A model generated the notes under the pieces. It searched no databases, was not told where the DNA came from, and saw only the letters and a program-made list of their open reading frames with translations. Shown here one piece after another: positions 7,112-15,836 of a stretch of DNA of 23,065 nt. The translations under genes were made by a program, and so were the position numbers. The stretch lies in the NCBI GenBank assembly GCA_964542305.1, contig CAZITX010000027.1, positions 1 through 23,065 of the forward strand, in the 5' to 3' direction. The stretch's first letter is position 1. The number at the start of each line of letters is the position of its first letter. This stretch comes from DMER64 sp964542305. GTDB lineage: Bacteria > Bacteroidota > Bacteroidia > Bacteroidales > UBA932.

Positions 7112-10100
7112 ATGTCATCTATCAGGAACCATCCTATTCTCCCAATCCCGGAAGAAGATAAAATTGCTTTTTTGTTTGAAGGAAAAACCGTATACGGTCA
7201 ACGAGGATTCACCATTGCTGCCGCTTTGCATCAGTCAGGTCTTTTGATACACAAACACAGCCTGGACCATCGTAACAGGAGTCTTTCCTGTGGCATCGGC
7301 AAATGCAGTGCCTGTGAAATGCTTGTTGACGGAAAAGTCCGCAGGATTTGCATAACAAAAGTTGATAACGTAAAAGAAGTTCGCCGTATCCCCGACGGCT
7401 TTCTTTCTTCAGACGAAACAGGCCCCCGGGAACAACCCCTGAAAATATACAAAACTGTTGTAGCGATCATAGGTGCCGGACCTGCAGGCCTGGCCGTTCG
7501 TGAAGAATTAAACAGGGTGGGTATTGACAACCTGGTCATTGACAACAACGCACGTATAGGAGGTCAGTTTAACATGCAGACCCATCAGTTTTTCTTTTTT
7601 GAAAAGGAAAAACGTTTTGGAGGCATGCGCGGTTTCGAGATAGCCGCGACCCTGGCCGGTGAAAACCACGCGGGAATTCTGCTAAACAGTACCGTATGGG
7701 ATATTTTTGACGATAAAAGACTGGCCGTAAAAAACATTGAAACACAGGAAATATTTTACGTAGACACGGAATACCTGGTCATTGGCACCGGTGCCGTTCC
7801 TTTTATGCCGGCATTTAAAAACGATGATGTTCCTGGTGTATATACAGCCGCTGTATTCCAGAGAATGATGAACAGTGAGCTGACACTCCTGGGAAAAAAC
7901 ATACTGACGGTCGGAGCCGGGAATATTGGGTATTTGACCTCATACCAGGCCATGCAGACAGGAGCCAATGTCAAGGCCATTATAGAAGCCATGCCAAATG
8001 AGGGAGGATTCCCCGTACAGGCAAACAGGGTAAGGCGACTGGGGATCCCAATCATTACTTCTCATATGCTTCTGGAAGCCATCCCGAACAGCGATTATAC
8101 AGGCATCACCGGGGCAATTATTGCAGAATGTAAAAACTTTAAAGTTGTTCCGGGCACAGAAAAATTGCTGGAAGGCATAGATGCGATCAACATCTGCACG
8201 GGTCTGATACCGGATGATCAATTACTGACTAAAGGCCGTGAAGTATTCGGGTTTCGCTGTCACGGTGTAGGAGATGCCATACGAATAGGTGAAGGCACAT
8301 CGGCCGTTCTAAGGGGAAAACAGTGTGCATACGAGATCATGCAACAGTTGGGAATCCGCACCAATTACGACGACTACCTGGCTGTTTCAAAGGAATATAT
8401 TGATTCTCAGCAGCATCCTGTCAAGGTGCTGGATGATCCCAAATTGCCTTCCCCGGAACGGATGAAAGCCAGGCCTTTCGTACTGATAGATTGTCTGTAC
8501 GGATTTGCCTGCAATCCCTGTACTTTTGCCTGTAAATTCGGAGCCATAACCAAGACATCCACGTCATCCGTTCCCTTTGTGGATTACGACAAATGTACGG
8601 GATGTATGGCTTGTGTAAGCCAGTGCCCCGGCCTGGCAATTTTCGGTTATGATCTGTCAAAAAACACCTTGTTCCTGCCTGTTGAATACGATGTAAGGGA
8701 AGGTTCGGATGTGTACCTGGTGGATAATACGGGAACTAAAAAAGCGGAAGGTGTACTGGAAAAAGTATTGCGTAAACCCAATAAAACAAACGTTGCCCGC
8801 GTGAAGGTTTACGGAGCGGATCCGCAGGACCTGCTGTCATTGAGAGGTTTTATTGTGAAAGAGAATTATCCGGAACCCGTACGTTTGACAGACAGAAAAG
8901 CGGATGGAGATGCCAAAACCTATCTTTGCCATTGTGAAGATGTAAGCCTGGAAGATGTGTTACACCTTGTTGGAGAGAGAACTTCCATTACCGCAGATGA
9001 ACTAAAACACATCACCCGGATGGGGATGGGAGCCTGCCGGGGAACCCGGTGTTTCCCCAGGGCCGTGCAGACTTTGCGCAATTACGGGATCCATGTGATA
9101 TCAGACCTTACGCCGAGGGGACCCATGGCCAACCTGGTTCAGATGGGCGAATTGCTTCCCTTTGAAGACCGGCAGCAGATCATACTTCCCGAGGGGGTTA
9201 AAAGCGGTATGGAAAGCGAAGAAACCGGTGCCTTTATTGCCGGTGGAGGCATTGCCGGAAGTGCCTTGTTCCGTTACCTTGCCGGGGAAGGTTTCAAACC
9301 CGTTATGGCGAACAACGACAGGGGCAGCTCCTGGAGAAACATCGCAGGCGGCCGGCCGGCATTCAGCCTGCCGGCACTGGCAGATATTTCTTCCCGCAAC
9401 CTGGAGATTTTCAGGGAACTGGAAAAGATAAGCAGCATTGATTTTCATCCTTCCCGTTATGTAAATTTTGTTCACGACGATGTTACTTACCGTAACCTGG
9501 AAGCATCAAAAGCATGGTCGGATGCTTATATGGTAGAGGCCGGAGATTTCCGCAAAGAAGTATCTCCCGGTTTCAATCCGGATTTGAAAATCTATTCTCA
9601 CGCCCTGATCACCAACAATTGCTGGCAGGCCAGTCCCGGAAAAACACTGGATCTCATCCGGCATCTTGGTGTTGTCAGGGGAGGACTCATTCTGGAACAA
9701 ACCCGGGTGGTGGACGTGGAAAAACAAGGGGATACGTATTTCGTACTTGTACTGGATCCGGTGAACAAATACAAAATGTATCGCACCAAATTGTTCATTA
9801 ATGCATTAGGCCATAACGGAGAGGCTTTTGCCCGAAAACTCGGGTACATGACAGGCATATACCCCGTAAGGCACCAGGCCTTCATAACAAAGCGCATGCC
9901 CTTACTCGGCAAAGACGGGAAAGCCATGGACATGTTGATTGACCGCCGCAAATACAAAGGATTTTCGGCCGTTTACGGACAGCAACTTCAAGATACAGGG
10001 CAGATCATAGGATGTGCCTCCCCAATGGTGGATATGCAGGAATCGGGAAAAAACCTAAAGGTTAATACCGGAGATTTCCTGAATATTGTTGCCGAGGTGT

Positions 10101-10348
10101 TTACACAATGGATCCCGCAGATAGCGAACGTAGGATTCCAGGCTTTCTGGAGTGGTTATTACACCGAGCCGCGCTATATAGTGGATCCTGCCCGGGGCTT
10201 GTTTGTGGGTATGCGCGGACATGGTTTCATGCTGGCACAATACCTGGCAAAATTATACGTAGATCAATTGCAGGGTAAAGAAGTCCCGGACTATTTCGGG
10301 CAACTGGCCCTGGACGGTCCGGGACTGAGTGAAATGGCGTTTAAATAA
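7112..10348 (+). CDS. Fused opine oxidase / HCN synthase-type flavo-iron-sulfur dehydrogenase
   Basis: The product is 1078 residues. In order it holds: (1) a [2Fe-2S] domain of the Fer2_4 / HcnA type with C60, C65, C68, C80; (2) a pyridine-nucleotide-disulfide-type flavoprotein with FAD motif IGAGPAG (120-126) and second dinucleotide motif GAGNIG (268-273); (3) two [4Fe-4S] sites, C461/C467/C470/C474 and C495/C498/C501/C505; (4) a BFD-like [2Fe-2S] domain with C606, C608, C642, C647; (5) a DAO-type FAD oxidoreductase with IAGGGIAGS (709-717) and C-terminal GMRGHGF. Parts 1, 2+4 and 5 correspond to the three subunits of hydrogen cyanide synthase (HcnABC) or opine/nopaline oxidases. Those enzymes oxidise an amine carbon of an amino acid and pass electrons on. 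All are joined in one chain here, with an added dicluster ferredoxin. No signal peptide, so cytoplasmic. Substrate unknown: an imino or N-alkyl amino acid, sarcosine or glycine would be candidates. Confidence 0.88.
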   Translation: MSSIRNHPILPIPEEDKIAFLFEGKTVYGQRGFTIAAALHQSGLLIHKHSLDHRNRSLSCGIGKCSACEMLVDGKVRRICITKVDNVKEVRRIPDGFLSSDETGPREQPLKIYKTVVAIIGAGPAGLAVREELNRVGIDNLVIDNNARIGGQFNMQTHQFFFFEKEKRFGGMRGFEIAATLAGENHAGILLNSTVWDIFDDKRLAVKNIETQEIFYVDTEYLVIGTGAVPFMPAFKNDDVPGVYTAAVFQRMMNSELTLLGKNILTVGAGNIGYLTSYQAMQTGANVKAIIEAMPNEGGFPVQANRVRRLGIPIITSHMLLEAIPNSDYTGITGAIIAECKNFKVVPGTEKLLEGIDAINICTGLIPDDQLLTKGREVFGFRCHGVGDAIRIGEGTSAVLRGKQCAYEIMQQLGIRTNYDDYLAVSKEYIDSQQHPVKVLDDPKLPSPERMKARPFVLIDCLYGFACNPCTFACKFGAITKTSTSSVPFVDYDKCTGCMACVSQCPGLAIFGYDLSKNTLFLPVEYDVREGSDVYLVDNTGTKKAEGVLEKVLRKPNKTNVARVKVYGADPQDLLSLRGFIVKENYPEPVRLTDRKADGDAKTYLCHCEDVSLEDVLHLVGERTSITADELKHITRMGMGACRGTRCFPRAVQTLRNYGIHVISDLTPRGPMANLVQMGELLPFEDRQQIILPEGVKSGMESEETGAFIAGGGIAGSALFRYLAGEGFKPVMANNDRGSSWRNIAGGRPAFSLPALADISSRNLEIFRELEKISSIDFHPSRYVNFVHDDVTYRNLEASKAWSDAYMVEAGDFRKEVSPGFNPDLKIYSHALITNNCWQASPGKTLDLIRHLGVVRGGLILEQTRVVDVEKQGDTYFVLVLDPVNKYKMYRTKLFINALGHNGEAFARKLGYMTGIYPVRHQAFITKRMPLLGKDGKAMDMLIDRRKYKGFSAVYGQQLQDTGQIIGCASPMVDMQESGKNLKVNTGDFLNIVAEVFTQWIPQIANVGFQAFWSGYYTEPRYIVDPARGLFVGMRGHGFMLAQYLAKLYVDQLQGKEVPDYFGQLALDGPGLSEMAFK

Positions 10349-10357
10349 AATGCCGGT

Positions 10358-11560
10358 TTAGCCTCCGCAACATTCCAGCTGACGGCTCAGGTAAGTACGC
10401 ATATTCCTGTACAGTGAACTGATGGCAGCATCGGTACGCAATACGTAATTGTCTACATACACTTTACGAATATTCCCTCCGCCGTCTACAAAAAAGAAAG
10501 CAGGTAAAAAGTTGTTGACTTCTCCGGTCAACAGGGCATCTCCGTAAAACAACCTTGTGAAATCATTAATTTTTCTTTCTTCCAGGGGATTGAACACAGG
10601 CCTGTGTTCCCACCAGATCTTATTTCCGGTTGTCTCATCTACATCATTAAGGCCGTTGTTGTTTACGTAATCGTAATATTCCTGTTCCCTTCCGTCAATT
10701 TCCATGAATACTCCGTAAATTTTGAATCCGTGAGGCGAGAATTCCTCATATAATTCTTTGACCTTAGGCAGAAAATTGGTGCAATCGGGACACCATGAAG
10801 CCGACAGGTAAAGCAGGGTTATGCGGGCTCTTCTGTAAACATAACTGAATGCCAGGTCAGAATCCGGCACACCGGGTACAGGCAAAGAGAAATCGGTAGT
10901 AGGAGCTCCAAAATCATGCAATCCCATCTGATCGAAAGAGATGGATGCGGAAAGGGATCCTCCGGCAGAGGCCGTTACGGTTCCTTCGCGTCCTTCGGGA
11001 CGGTCAACATCGGCTACATAGACATACAAAGTGTCACCTTTCCTTTCTGCAGTCAGCCAGTCTTGAGCCTCTTCCGAAACAACAGCATTCCAGGAAGGTG
11101 TGTTGGTGTTAACCAGTAATTTAAAAGGTTTCACATCTCTGGGATAGACAAGCATGGAAGGATTGGGATCCCCATAAAATTCCAGGAAATAATTGGCCCC
11201 GGCTTCATCGGTTTGTTCCACTTCAAGAAATTTTTCAAGTCCGGAAACAGAAGTAACTGAAAAAAGAGCTATTCTTGGCCAGACATCAGGCATTGGGGTG
11301 ACCGTTACTGTAATTTGTGTTTCTCCCGGAGTGCCTTTGTCCGGATATACGGTACACCAATTTTCATTACCGATTTGTTCAATGAACCAACTCTCACTGG
11401 ACCTGATTGTGACGGTTCTTGTAGTACTTACAGGAGGCATTTTAAGACTTACGGGAGAAACTACAAGGTATCCGGTTTGATCTGAACGGTTGCAGGAAGC
11501 GAACAGGGTTATACTCAAAACTGCGATAAGCAGAATGCTTTTGATGTTGGATGTCTTCAT
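10358..11560 (-). CDS. BACON-domain lipoprotein with thioredoxin-like (TlpA-type) domain
   Basis: The product is 400 residues. The signal peptide ends in the lipobox LFASC (Cys23). Two BACON-like beta-sandwich repeats follow (about 30-118 and 135-215), with the typical NxxW...SW/WL pattern; BACON domains are Bacteroidota surface modules thought to bind carbohydrate or protein. From about 220 comes a TlpA/ResA-like thioredoxin fold: YLSASWCPDC (C257, C260 as the WCxxC redox pair) and a cis-proline at P353 in NFLPAFFFVD. It is probably an envelope disulfide oxidoreductase or a thiol sensor. It ends in CCGG, which adds two cysteines at the extreme C-terminus. The stop lies only 9 bp from that of the convergent flavoprotein gene, so no separate terminator fits between them. 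Confidence 0.85.
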   Translation of the reverse strand: MKTSNIKSILLIAVLSITLFASCNRSDQTGYLVVSPVSLKMPPVSTTRTVTIRSSESWFIEQIGNENWCTVYPDKGTPGETQITVTVTPMPDVWPRIALFSVTSVSGLEKFLEVEQTDEAGANYFLEFYGDPNPSMLVYPRDVKPFKLLVNTNTPSWNAVVSEEAQDWLTAERKGDTLYVYVADVDRPEGREGTVTASAGGSLSASISFDQMGLHDFGAPTTDFSLPVPGVPDSDLAFSYVYRRARITLLYLSASWCPDCTNFLPKVKELYEEFSPHGFKIYGVFMEIDGREQEYYDYVNNNGLNDVDETTGNKIWWEHRPVFNPLEERKINDFTRLFYGDALLTGEVNNFLPAFFFVDGGGNIRKVYVDNYVLRTDAAISSLYRNMRTYLSRQLECCGG

Positions 11561-11631
11561 TTGTTGATAGGTATTTAGAGGGGATAAAGTAAATCATTTT
11601 TTACGACACGGCAAAACATCTTCTAAATGCT

Positions 11632-11639
11632 TACCTTTG
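11632..11639 (+). promoter_or_regulatory. -7 promoter box for the long plus-strand gene run
   Basis: TACCTTTG matches TAnnTTTG and ends 15 bases before the ATG at 11655. I find no matching TTTG at -33. The box overlaps the TTG at 11637, which argues against that codon as the translation start of the next gene. On the opposite strand of the same gap, TTTG (11612-11615) is 20 bases from TACTTTAT (11584-11591), a weaker match that may serve the BACON-thioredoxin gene. Confidence 0.4.
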
Positions 11640-11654
11640 CCACAACAATTACGG

Positions 11655-12416
11655 ATGAATATGCCTGTTGTTACCGTAACAAGTGATTGGAATAAACGTG
11701 ACTTTTATGCCGGAGCCCTGGAGGGAGGTTTGCTGGGGCTGGCTTCCCTGTTTGAAATAACCCATCACATCAACCCCTTTGATGTAAGGATGGGGGTTTT
11801 TGTCTTGCATCAGGCTTATTCAAGGTATCCTACAGGCAGTATACACATACTGGCGGTACAGGCTCAGGCTTCGGATCAATTGCCCATGTCCGTGGCATAT
11901 TATGACCAACATTATTTTATCACTGTAAATGACGGTCGTTTTTCCCTTCTCTTTGACAGGGAACCGGAATGGATCCGTGCCGTGTATACAGCACCCGGTA
12001 CTTTTTCTGAAATGGATGCATATATTAAAGCGGTACGGGCCATTGTGGAAAACAAGCTGGAAGATCTCACGTTACCGGCCGTAATGAAAACGGAAGTCAG
12101 GCCATCGGCTGTTGCCGAAAAGGATTATATAATGGGACAGGTTATATATATTGATTCTTATGGGAATGCCATAACAAACATATCCCGGTCCCTGTTCCAA
12201 AAAGTGGGTTCCGGGAGAAAATATTGCATTTACCTTCAGGGCCCGTATACGAAAATTGAAAAAATATCTGAAGGATATTCAGGTGTGCGGCCGGGCGAAC
12301 TGCTTGCCTTGTTCAACAGTGCCGGATTGCTGGAATTGGCTGTTTTTTTAGGGAATTTATCATCCCTGGAAAACATAGGCCTGTATGATGAAATTCAAAT
12401 ACAATTTAATAAATGA
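11655..12416 (+). CDS. SAM hydroxide adenosyltransferase-like protein (DUF62 family)
   Basis: The product is 253 residues from the ATG at 11655; a TTG at 11637 lies in the promoter box and is unlikely. Family features: VVTVTSDWNKRDFYAGALEG at the N-terminus (Asp11), ITHHINPFDV, SIHILAV, and the C-terminal YIDSYGNAITNIS (about 166-177) and FNSAGLLELAVFLGN. DUF62 enzymes hydrolyse SAM to adenosine and methionine using a conserved Asp-Arg-His set. Here those sites look lost: the usual VVDPGVG...R reads AVQAQASDQLPM, and TFHGRD reads TFSEMD. The protein may bind SAM or adenosine without the known activity, or use other residues. It overlaps mazG by 4 bp (ATGA) and opens the long plus-strand run. 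Confidence 0.83.
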   Translation: MNMPVVTVTSDWNKRDFYAGALEGGLLGLASLFEITHHINPFDVRMGVFVLHQAYSRYPTGSIHILAVQAQASDQLPMSVAYYDQHYFITVNDGRFSLLFDREPEWIRAVYTAPGTFSEMDAYIKAVRAIVENKLEDLTLPAVMKTEVRPSAVAEKDYIMGQVIYIDSYGNAITNISRSLFQKVGSGRKYCIYLQGPYTKIEKISEGYSGVRPGELLALFNSAGLLELAVFLGNLSSLENIGLYDEIQIQFNK

Positions 12417-13207
12417 ATACGAACAGAGAAGAAGTTTTAAACCGGTTCGGGAAACTCCTGGATATTATGGACCGGTTGCGGGAAGAATGTCCGTGGGACA
12501 GGGAGCAGACGTTGGAAACCCTACGTACACTTACGATAGAAGAAACCTATGAATTAAGCGAAGCCATCCTGAAAAATGATTTGCAGGAAATCTCCAAAGA
12601 GTTGGGAGACATTCTCTTACATATTGTTTTTTATGCAAAAATCGGGCAGGAACAAGAGGTTTTTGATATGGGGGATGTTATTTCACAACTTTCAGATAAA
12701 CTGATATACCGTCACCCCCATGTTTTCGGAGACGTGAAAGCCGGAAATGCAGATAAAGTCATTCAGAATTGGGAACATTTAAAAACCACGGAAAAAAACG
12801 GCAATAAATCGGTTCTCTCCGGGGTTCCCTCCGGTTTGCCCGCCCTTATTAAATCTTTCAGGATACAGGACAAGGCCAGGGCAATGGGTTTTGATTGGGA
12901 AGAAAGAGAGCAGGTTTGGGATAAAGTATACGAAGAAATTTCTGAATTCCGCACGGAATGGAAAAACGGAGATCAGGACAGGATGGAAGCAGAGTTCGGA
13001 GACCTTTTGTTTGCCTTGGTAAATGCCGCCCGTCTGTATGGTATTAATCCCGAAAATGCCTTGGAACGCACCAATAAAACATTTATATCACGTTTCAACT
13101 ACCTGGAGGATAGAACAATAAAGCAGGGCCGCTCTCTGAAAGAAATGACATTAAAGCAAATGGATGAAATCTGGGAAGAAGCCAAAGAACATACAAATAG
13201 TAAGTAA
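12413..13207 (+). CDS. mazG: Nucleoside triphosphate pyrophosphohydrolase MazG
   Basis: MazG hydrolyses (d)NTPs to NMP and pyrophosphate, clearing non-canonical nucleotides and damping ppGpp effects. The 264-residue product has two MazG domains. The first carries CPWDREQT (26-33) and the metal site EETYE (43-47) with ELGD (63-66). The second carries EEISE (174-178) with EFGD (194-197). Both helical ExxE...ExxD sets are intact, and the length is normal for two-domain MazG. The start ATG shares ATGA with the stop of the preceding gene, and the stop overlaps the next start (TAATG), so all three are translationally coupled. Confidence 0.95.
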   Translation: MNTNREEVLNRFGKLLDIMDRLREECPWDREQTLETLRTLTIEETYELSEAILKNDLQEISKELGDILLHIVFYAKIGQEQEVFDMGDVISQLSDKLIYRHPHVFGDVKAGNADKVIQNWEHLKTTEKNGNKSVLSGVPSGLPALIKSFRIQDKARAMGFDWEEREQVWDKVYEEISEFRTEWKNGDQDRMEAEFGDLLFALVNAARLYGINPENALERTNKTFISRFNYLEDRTIKQGRSLKEMTLKQMDEIWEEAKEHTNSK

Positions 13208-13962
13208 TGGAGCACTGGCTGAGTCGTTCTGAGTGGCTGATAGGGAAAGACGGACTTCTAACCCTTCAAGAAAGTACGGTAATGGTGGCCGGTCTGGGCG
13301 GTGTGGGGTCTTATGCTGCCGAAATGCTTGCACGTGCCGGGACAGGTCATCTTATACTCATAGACAACGATGTGATCACCCATACCAACCGCAACCGCCA
13401 GTTGCCCGCACTGACAGTCACTGAAGGGCGATTGAAAACCAAGGTCATGGAAGAAAGGTTATTACAGATCAATCCGGAAATCAGGCTGACTTTGATCAAT
13501 GAATACCTTGATCTGGAATCCATTCCCACGCTTCTGTCCGGCCTGAGACCGGATTATGCGGTGGATGCCATTGACACCCTGTCGCCTAAGATAGCCTTGA
13601 TCTGTTACATGATGGAACACAAAATACCGCTGGTCAGTGCCATGGGGGCCGGAGCCCGGATGGACGCCACGGCTGTAAGGGTGGATGATATTTCAAAAAG
13701 CTTCAATTGTCCTTTGGCTTTTATGTTAAGGAAACGATTACGTAAACTTGGCGTAAGAAAAGGCTTTAAAGCCGTATTTTCAGTAGAGACGCCTAATGAG
13801 CAGGCCATCATTCCTTACGAGGGGAAAAACAAAAAATCACAGGTCGGTACCATTTCTTACCTTCCGGCTGTGTTCGGATGCGTTTGCGCACAGACCGCCA
13901 TCTGTGATCTGTTGGAAATTCGTACATTTGTAAACAGTAAAAAACACAATAATGAAATTTGA
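13207..13962 (+). CDS. tcdA: tRNA threonylcarbamoyladenosine dehydratase TcdA
   Basis: TcdA (CsdL) is an E1-like enzyme that uses ATP to cyclise t6A37 of tRNA to its ct6A form. The 251-residue product begins with family-typical RSEWLIGKDGLLTLQ. It has the nucleotide-binding motif GLGGVGS (29-35), the acidic D53 after it, RNRQLPAL (62-69), and VDAIDTLSPK (about 114-123). The region with PLAFMLRKRLRKLGV matches the usual PL...VRK.LRK segment. It starts on the last base of the mazG stop codon (TAATG). Its last 11 bp overlap the next gene. Confidence 0.94.
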   Translation: MEHWLSRSEWLIGKDGLLTLQESTVMVAGLGGVGSYAAEMLARAGTGHLILIDNDVITHTNRNRQLPALTVTEGRLKTKVMEERLLQINPEIRLTLINEYLDLESIPTLLSGLRPDYAVDAIDTLSPKIALICYMMEHKIPLVSAMGAGARMDATAVRVDDISKSFNCPLAFMLRKRLRKLGVRKGFKAVFSVETPNEQAIIPYEGKNKKSQVGTISYLPAVFGCVCAQTAICDLLEIRTFVNSKKHNNEI

Positions 13963-15082
13963 GATCAGGGAAATATCCACGAGAAAGGAAATGAAGCGCT
14001 TTGCACATTTTCCTCTGAAACTTTATAAAGGTCATCCACAATACGTACCGACTTTGCTTGCCGATGAAATAAGCAATATACTTGATTCTCCAAGCCTGGC
14101 TTACTGCAAACGGAAAATCTGGATAGCCTGTGATTCCGGGGATACTATTGTCGGCAGGGTCGTAGGGATCATTAACCCCCGTGCCAACGATCTGTACAAT
14201 AACAAACGGGTCCGGTTCGGATGGTTTGATGTCATAGAAGATTTTGAAGTGGCAAAGGCACTGATAAACACGGTGGCTGAATGGGGAGAAAGTGAAGGTA
14301 TGACGGAAATTCACGGTCCCCTGGGTTTTAATACATGGAACAAGCAAGGAATGGTAGTAGAGGGTTTTGAAAACCTTCCCCAGTTCAATTGTCTCTACAA
14401 TTATCCCTATTATCCCGAATTTTTGGAAAGACTGGGCTTTACCAAGGAAGTGGACTGGATCCAATATATCATGCCTGCCAAACAGCCCATTCCCGATAAA
14501 GTGGAACGGGTAAACGAGATGATCCTGAAGAGGTATAAACTGAGGGTGTTGAAATGGAAAACACCAAGGGATTTTAGACCCTACCTGGATGATTTTTTTG
14601 AAATGTATAACAAAAGTTTCATGACCGTACACAATTTCATTCCCCTGACACCTGAAGAGATTGAATCCAGCATCAAATTTTACATAAAACTAATCTCTCC
14701 GGCATTATCCTGCTTTGTTGTGGACAGTGAAAATAAAGTGGTCGCTTTTTCTATTTCATTTCCCAGCATCTCTCGTGCATTGCAAAAGGCAAAAGGACGC
14801 ATTTTTCCCTTCGGATGGTTTCATATTGTTAAGGCCCTTGTATGCTATAAAGACATAGACCTGATGATGAATGGGGCACATCCGGACTGGAAAGGAAAAG
14901 GATTGAGTTCCATATATCACTATCACACCAACAAAACCGCTATCCGGAAAAAATTGAGATGGGCAGTGACCAATCCGCAACTGGAAACCAATCATGCCAT
15001 TGACGTATGGAAAGAATACGACACAAAGCTGCATACGCGAAGAAGGTGTTATATAAAATCCATTGAAAAACAAGAAAAATGA
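13952..15082 (+). CDS. GNAT-fold N-acetyltransferase-like protein
   Basis: The product is 376 residues and soluble. It begins with FEIREISTRKEMKRFAHFPLKLYKGHPQYVPTL, the opening of a Bacteroidota/Proteobacteria family of large GNAT-like proteins. The middle has GRVVGIINPRAND and EIHGPLGFNTWNKQGMVVEGF. The second half includes FVVDSENKVVAFSISFPS and HPDWKGKGLSSIYHYHTNKTAIRKKLRWAVTNPQLETN, a GNAT acetyl-CoA-type segment (GKGLSS in place of Q/RxxGxG/A). It looks like two tandem GNAT folds. Substrate unknown. It overlaps tcdA by 11 bp and the following DRTGG gene by 4 bp, so it links the housekeeping genes to the redox module. Confidence 0.8.
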   Translation: MKFEIREISTRKEMKRFAHFPLKLYKGHPQYVPTLLADEISNILDSPSLAYCKRKIWIACDSGDTIVGRVVGIINPRANDLYNNKRVRFGWFDVIEDFEVAKALINTVAEWGESEGMTEIHGPLGFNTWNKQGMVVEGFENLPQFNCLYNYPYYPEFLERLGFTKEVDWIQYIMPAKQPIPDKVERVNEMILKRYKLRVLKWKTPRDFRPYLDDFFEMYNKSFMTVHNFIPLTPEEIESSIKFYIKLISPALSCFVVDSENKVVAFSISFPSISRALQKAKGRIFPFGWFHIVKALVCYKDIDLMMNGAHPDWKGKGLSSIYHYHTNKTAIRKKLRWAVTNPQLETNHAIDVWKEYDTKLHTRRRCYIKSIEKQEK

Positions 15083-15423
15083 CTATACGTGAAATTGTAT
15101 CGCTGCTCCGGGGAACCGTTCTCTGCGGTGAAATTGATGAAAATGACAGCGTGGAATATTGTTTTGCATCTGATCTGATGAGTGATGTACTGACCGTGTG
15201 CCGGTCTGATTTTATGTTGATCACCGGATTATCCAACATGCAAAGTATCAGGACGGCCGAAATGAGTGATCTGAAGTATGTGCTTATTGTAAGAGGAAAA
15301 ACCCCTACTCCGGAAATGGTTGAACTGGCCGAAGACAACGACATTGTACTCATTGTCTGTCCCTATTCGTTATTTAAAACATCCGGGATATTATATAAGG
15401 CCGGCCTGAAAGGAGTGTATTAA
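15079..15423 (+). CDS. DRTGG-domain-like small protein, copy 1
   Basis: The product is 114 residues. It begins MTIREIVSLLRG, has ASDLMSDVLTV (30-40), and alternates strands and helices like the DRTGG domain (PF07085), which occurs in phosphotransacetylase and CBS-domain pyrophosphatases as a probable ligand-binding or regulatory unit. The DRTGG motif itself is absent. It is a paralogue of the protein at 17167-17502: both have MT[IV]REIV, a GE motif near residue 18, VE and SDL[ML]SDV. It overlaps the GNAT gene by ATGA and the next gene by TAATG. A regulatory, nucleotide-sensing role is inference. Confidence 0.8.
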   Translation: MTIREIVSLLRGTVLCGEIDENDSVEYCFASDLMSDVLTVCRSDFMLITGLSNMQSIRTAEMSDLKYVLIVRGKTPTPEMVELAEDNDIVLIVCPYSLFKTSGILYKAGLKGVY

Positions 15424-15836
15424 TGGAATTGACATTTCAGATCCGGGGAGGAGATTTTACTTCTGCGGGAACGGCCTCGTCCAAAGTGCGCCGTACCCTT
15501 AAAGAGCTGGGAATTGATGCCTCTGTGATAAAACGGGTGGTAATAGCTCTTTATGAAGCGGAAGTAAACATTGTGGCGCATGCCTATAATGGACAGATAA
15601 CGGCCTCAATAGATCCGGAACAAGTGTTTTTAAAACTGGTGGATGAAGGCCCAGGAATAGCCGATATCGAACGGGCCATGACACCCGGTTTTTCAACGGC
15701 GTCCCAGCAGGTAAGGGAAATGGGCTTCGGGGCCGGGATGGGACTTACCAACATTTGCCGGAATGCCGATGTTTTTAACATTCACTCTATCCCTGGAAAA
15801 GGCACCACTGTTGAAATAACTATTCAAATAAAATGA
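15423..15836 (+). CDS. RsbW-type anti-sigma / serine kinase ATPase
   Basis: The product is 137 residues, a lone GHKL ATPase domain of the RsbW/SpoIIAB type. The N-box is ALYEAEVNIVAHAY (E45, N49, H53). The G1 box is DEGPGI (74-79) and the G2 box GFGAGMGL (101-108). There is no receiver, dimerisation or sensor domain. RsbW-type proteins bind ATP and either phosphorylate a partner on serine or hold a sigma factor. No STAS-type anti-sigma-antagonist lies beside it. It overlaps the DRTGG gene (TAATG) and the HydS-like gene (ATGA), so it should be made in step with both. Partner unknown. Confidence 0.87.
   Translation: MELTFQIRGGDFTSAGTASSKVRRTLKELGIDASVIKRVVIALYEAEVNIVAHAYNGQITASIDPEQVFLKLVDEGPGIADIERAMTPGFSTASQQVREMGFGAGMGLTNICRNADVFNIHSIPGKGTTVEITIQIK

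Noticed and set aside
13808..14632. 274-codon open frame antisense to tcdA and the GNAT-like gene
   Set aside because: It mirrors two confidently assigned genes, has no recognisable domain, and has no promoter or start signal.
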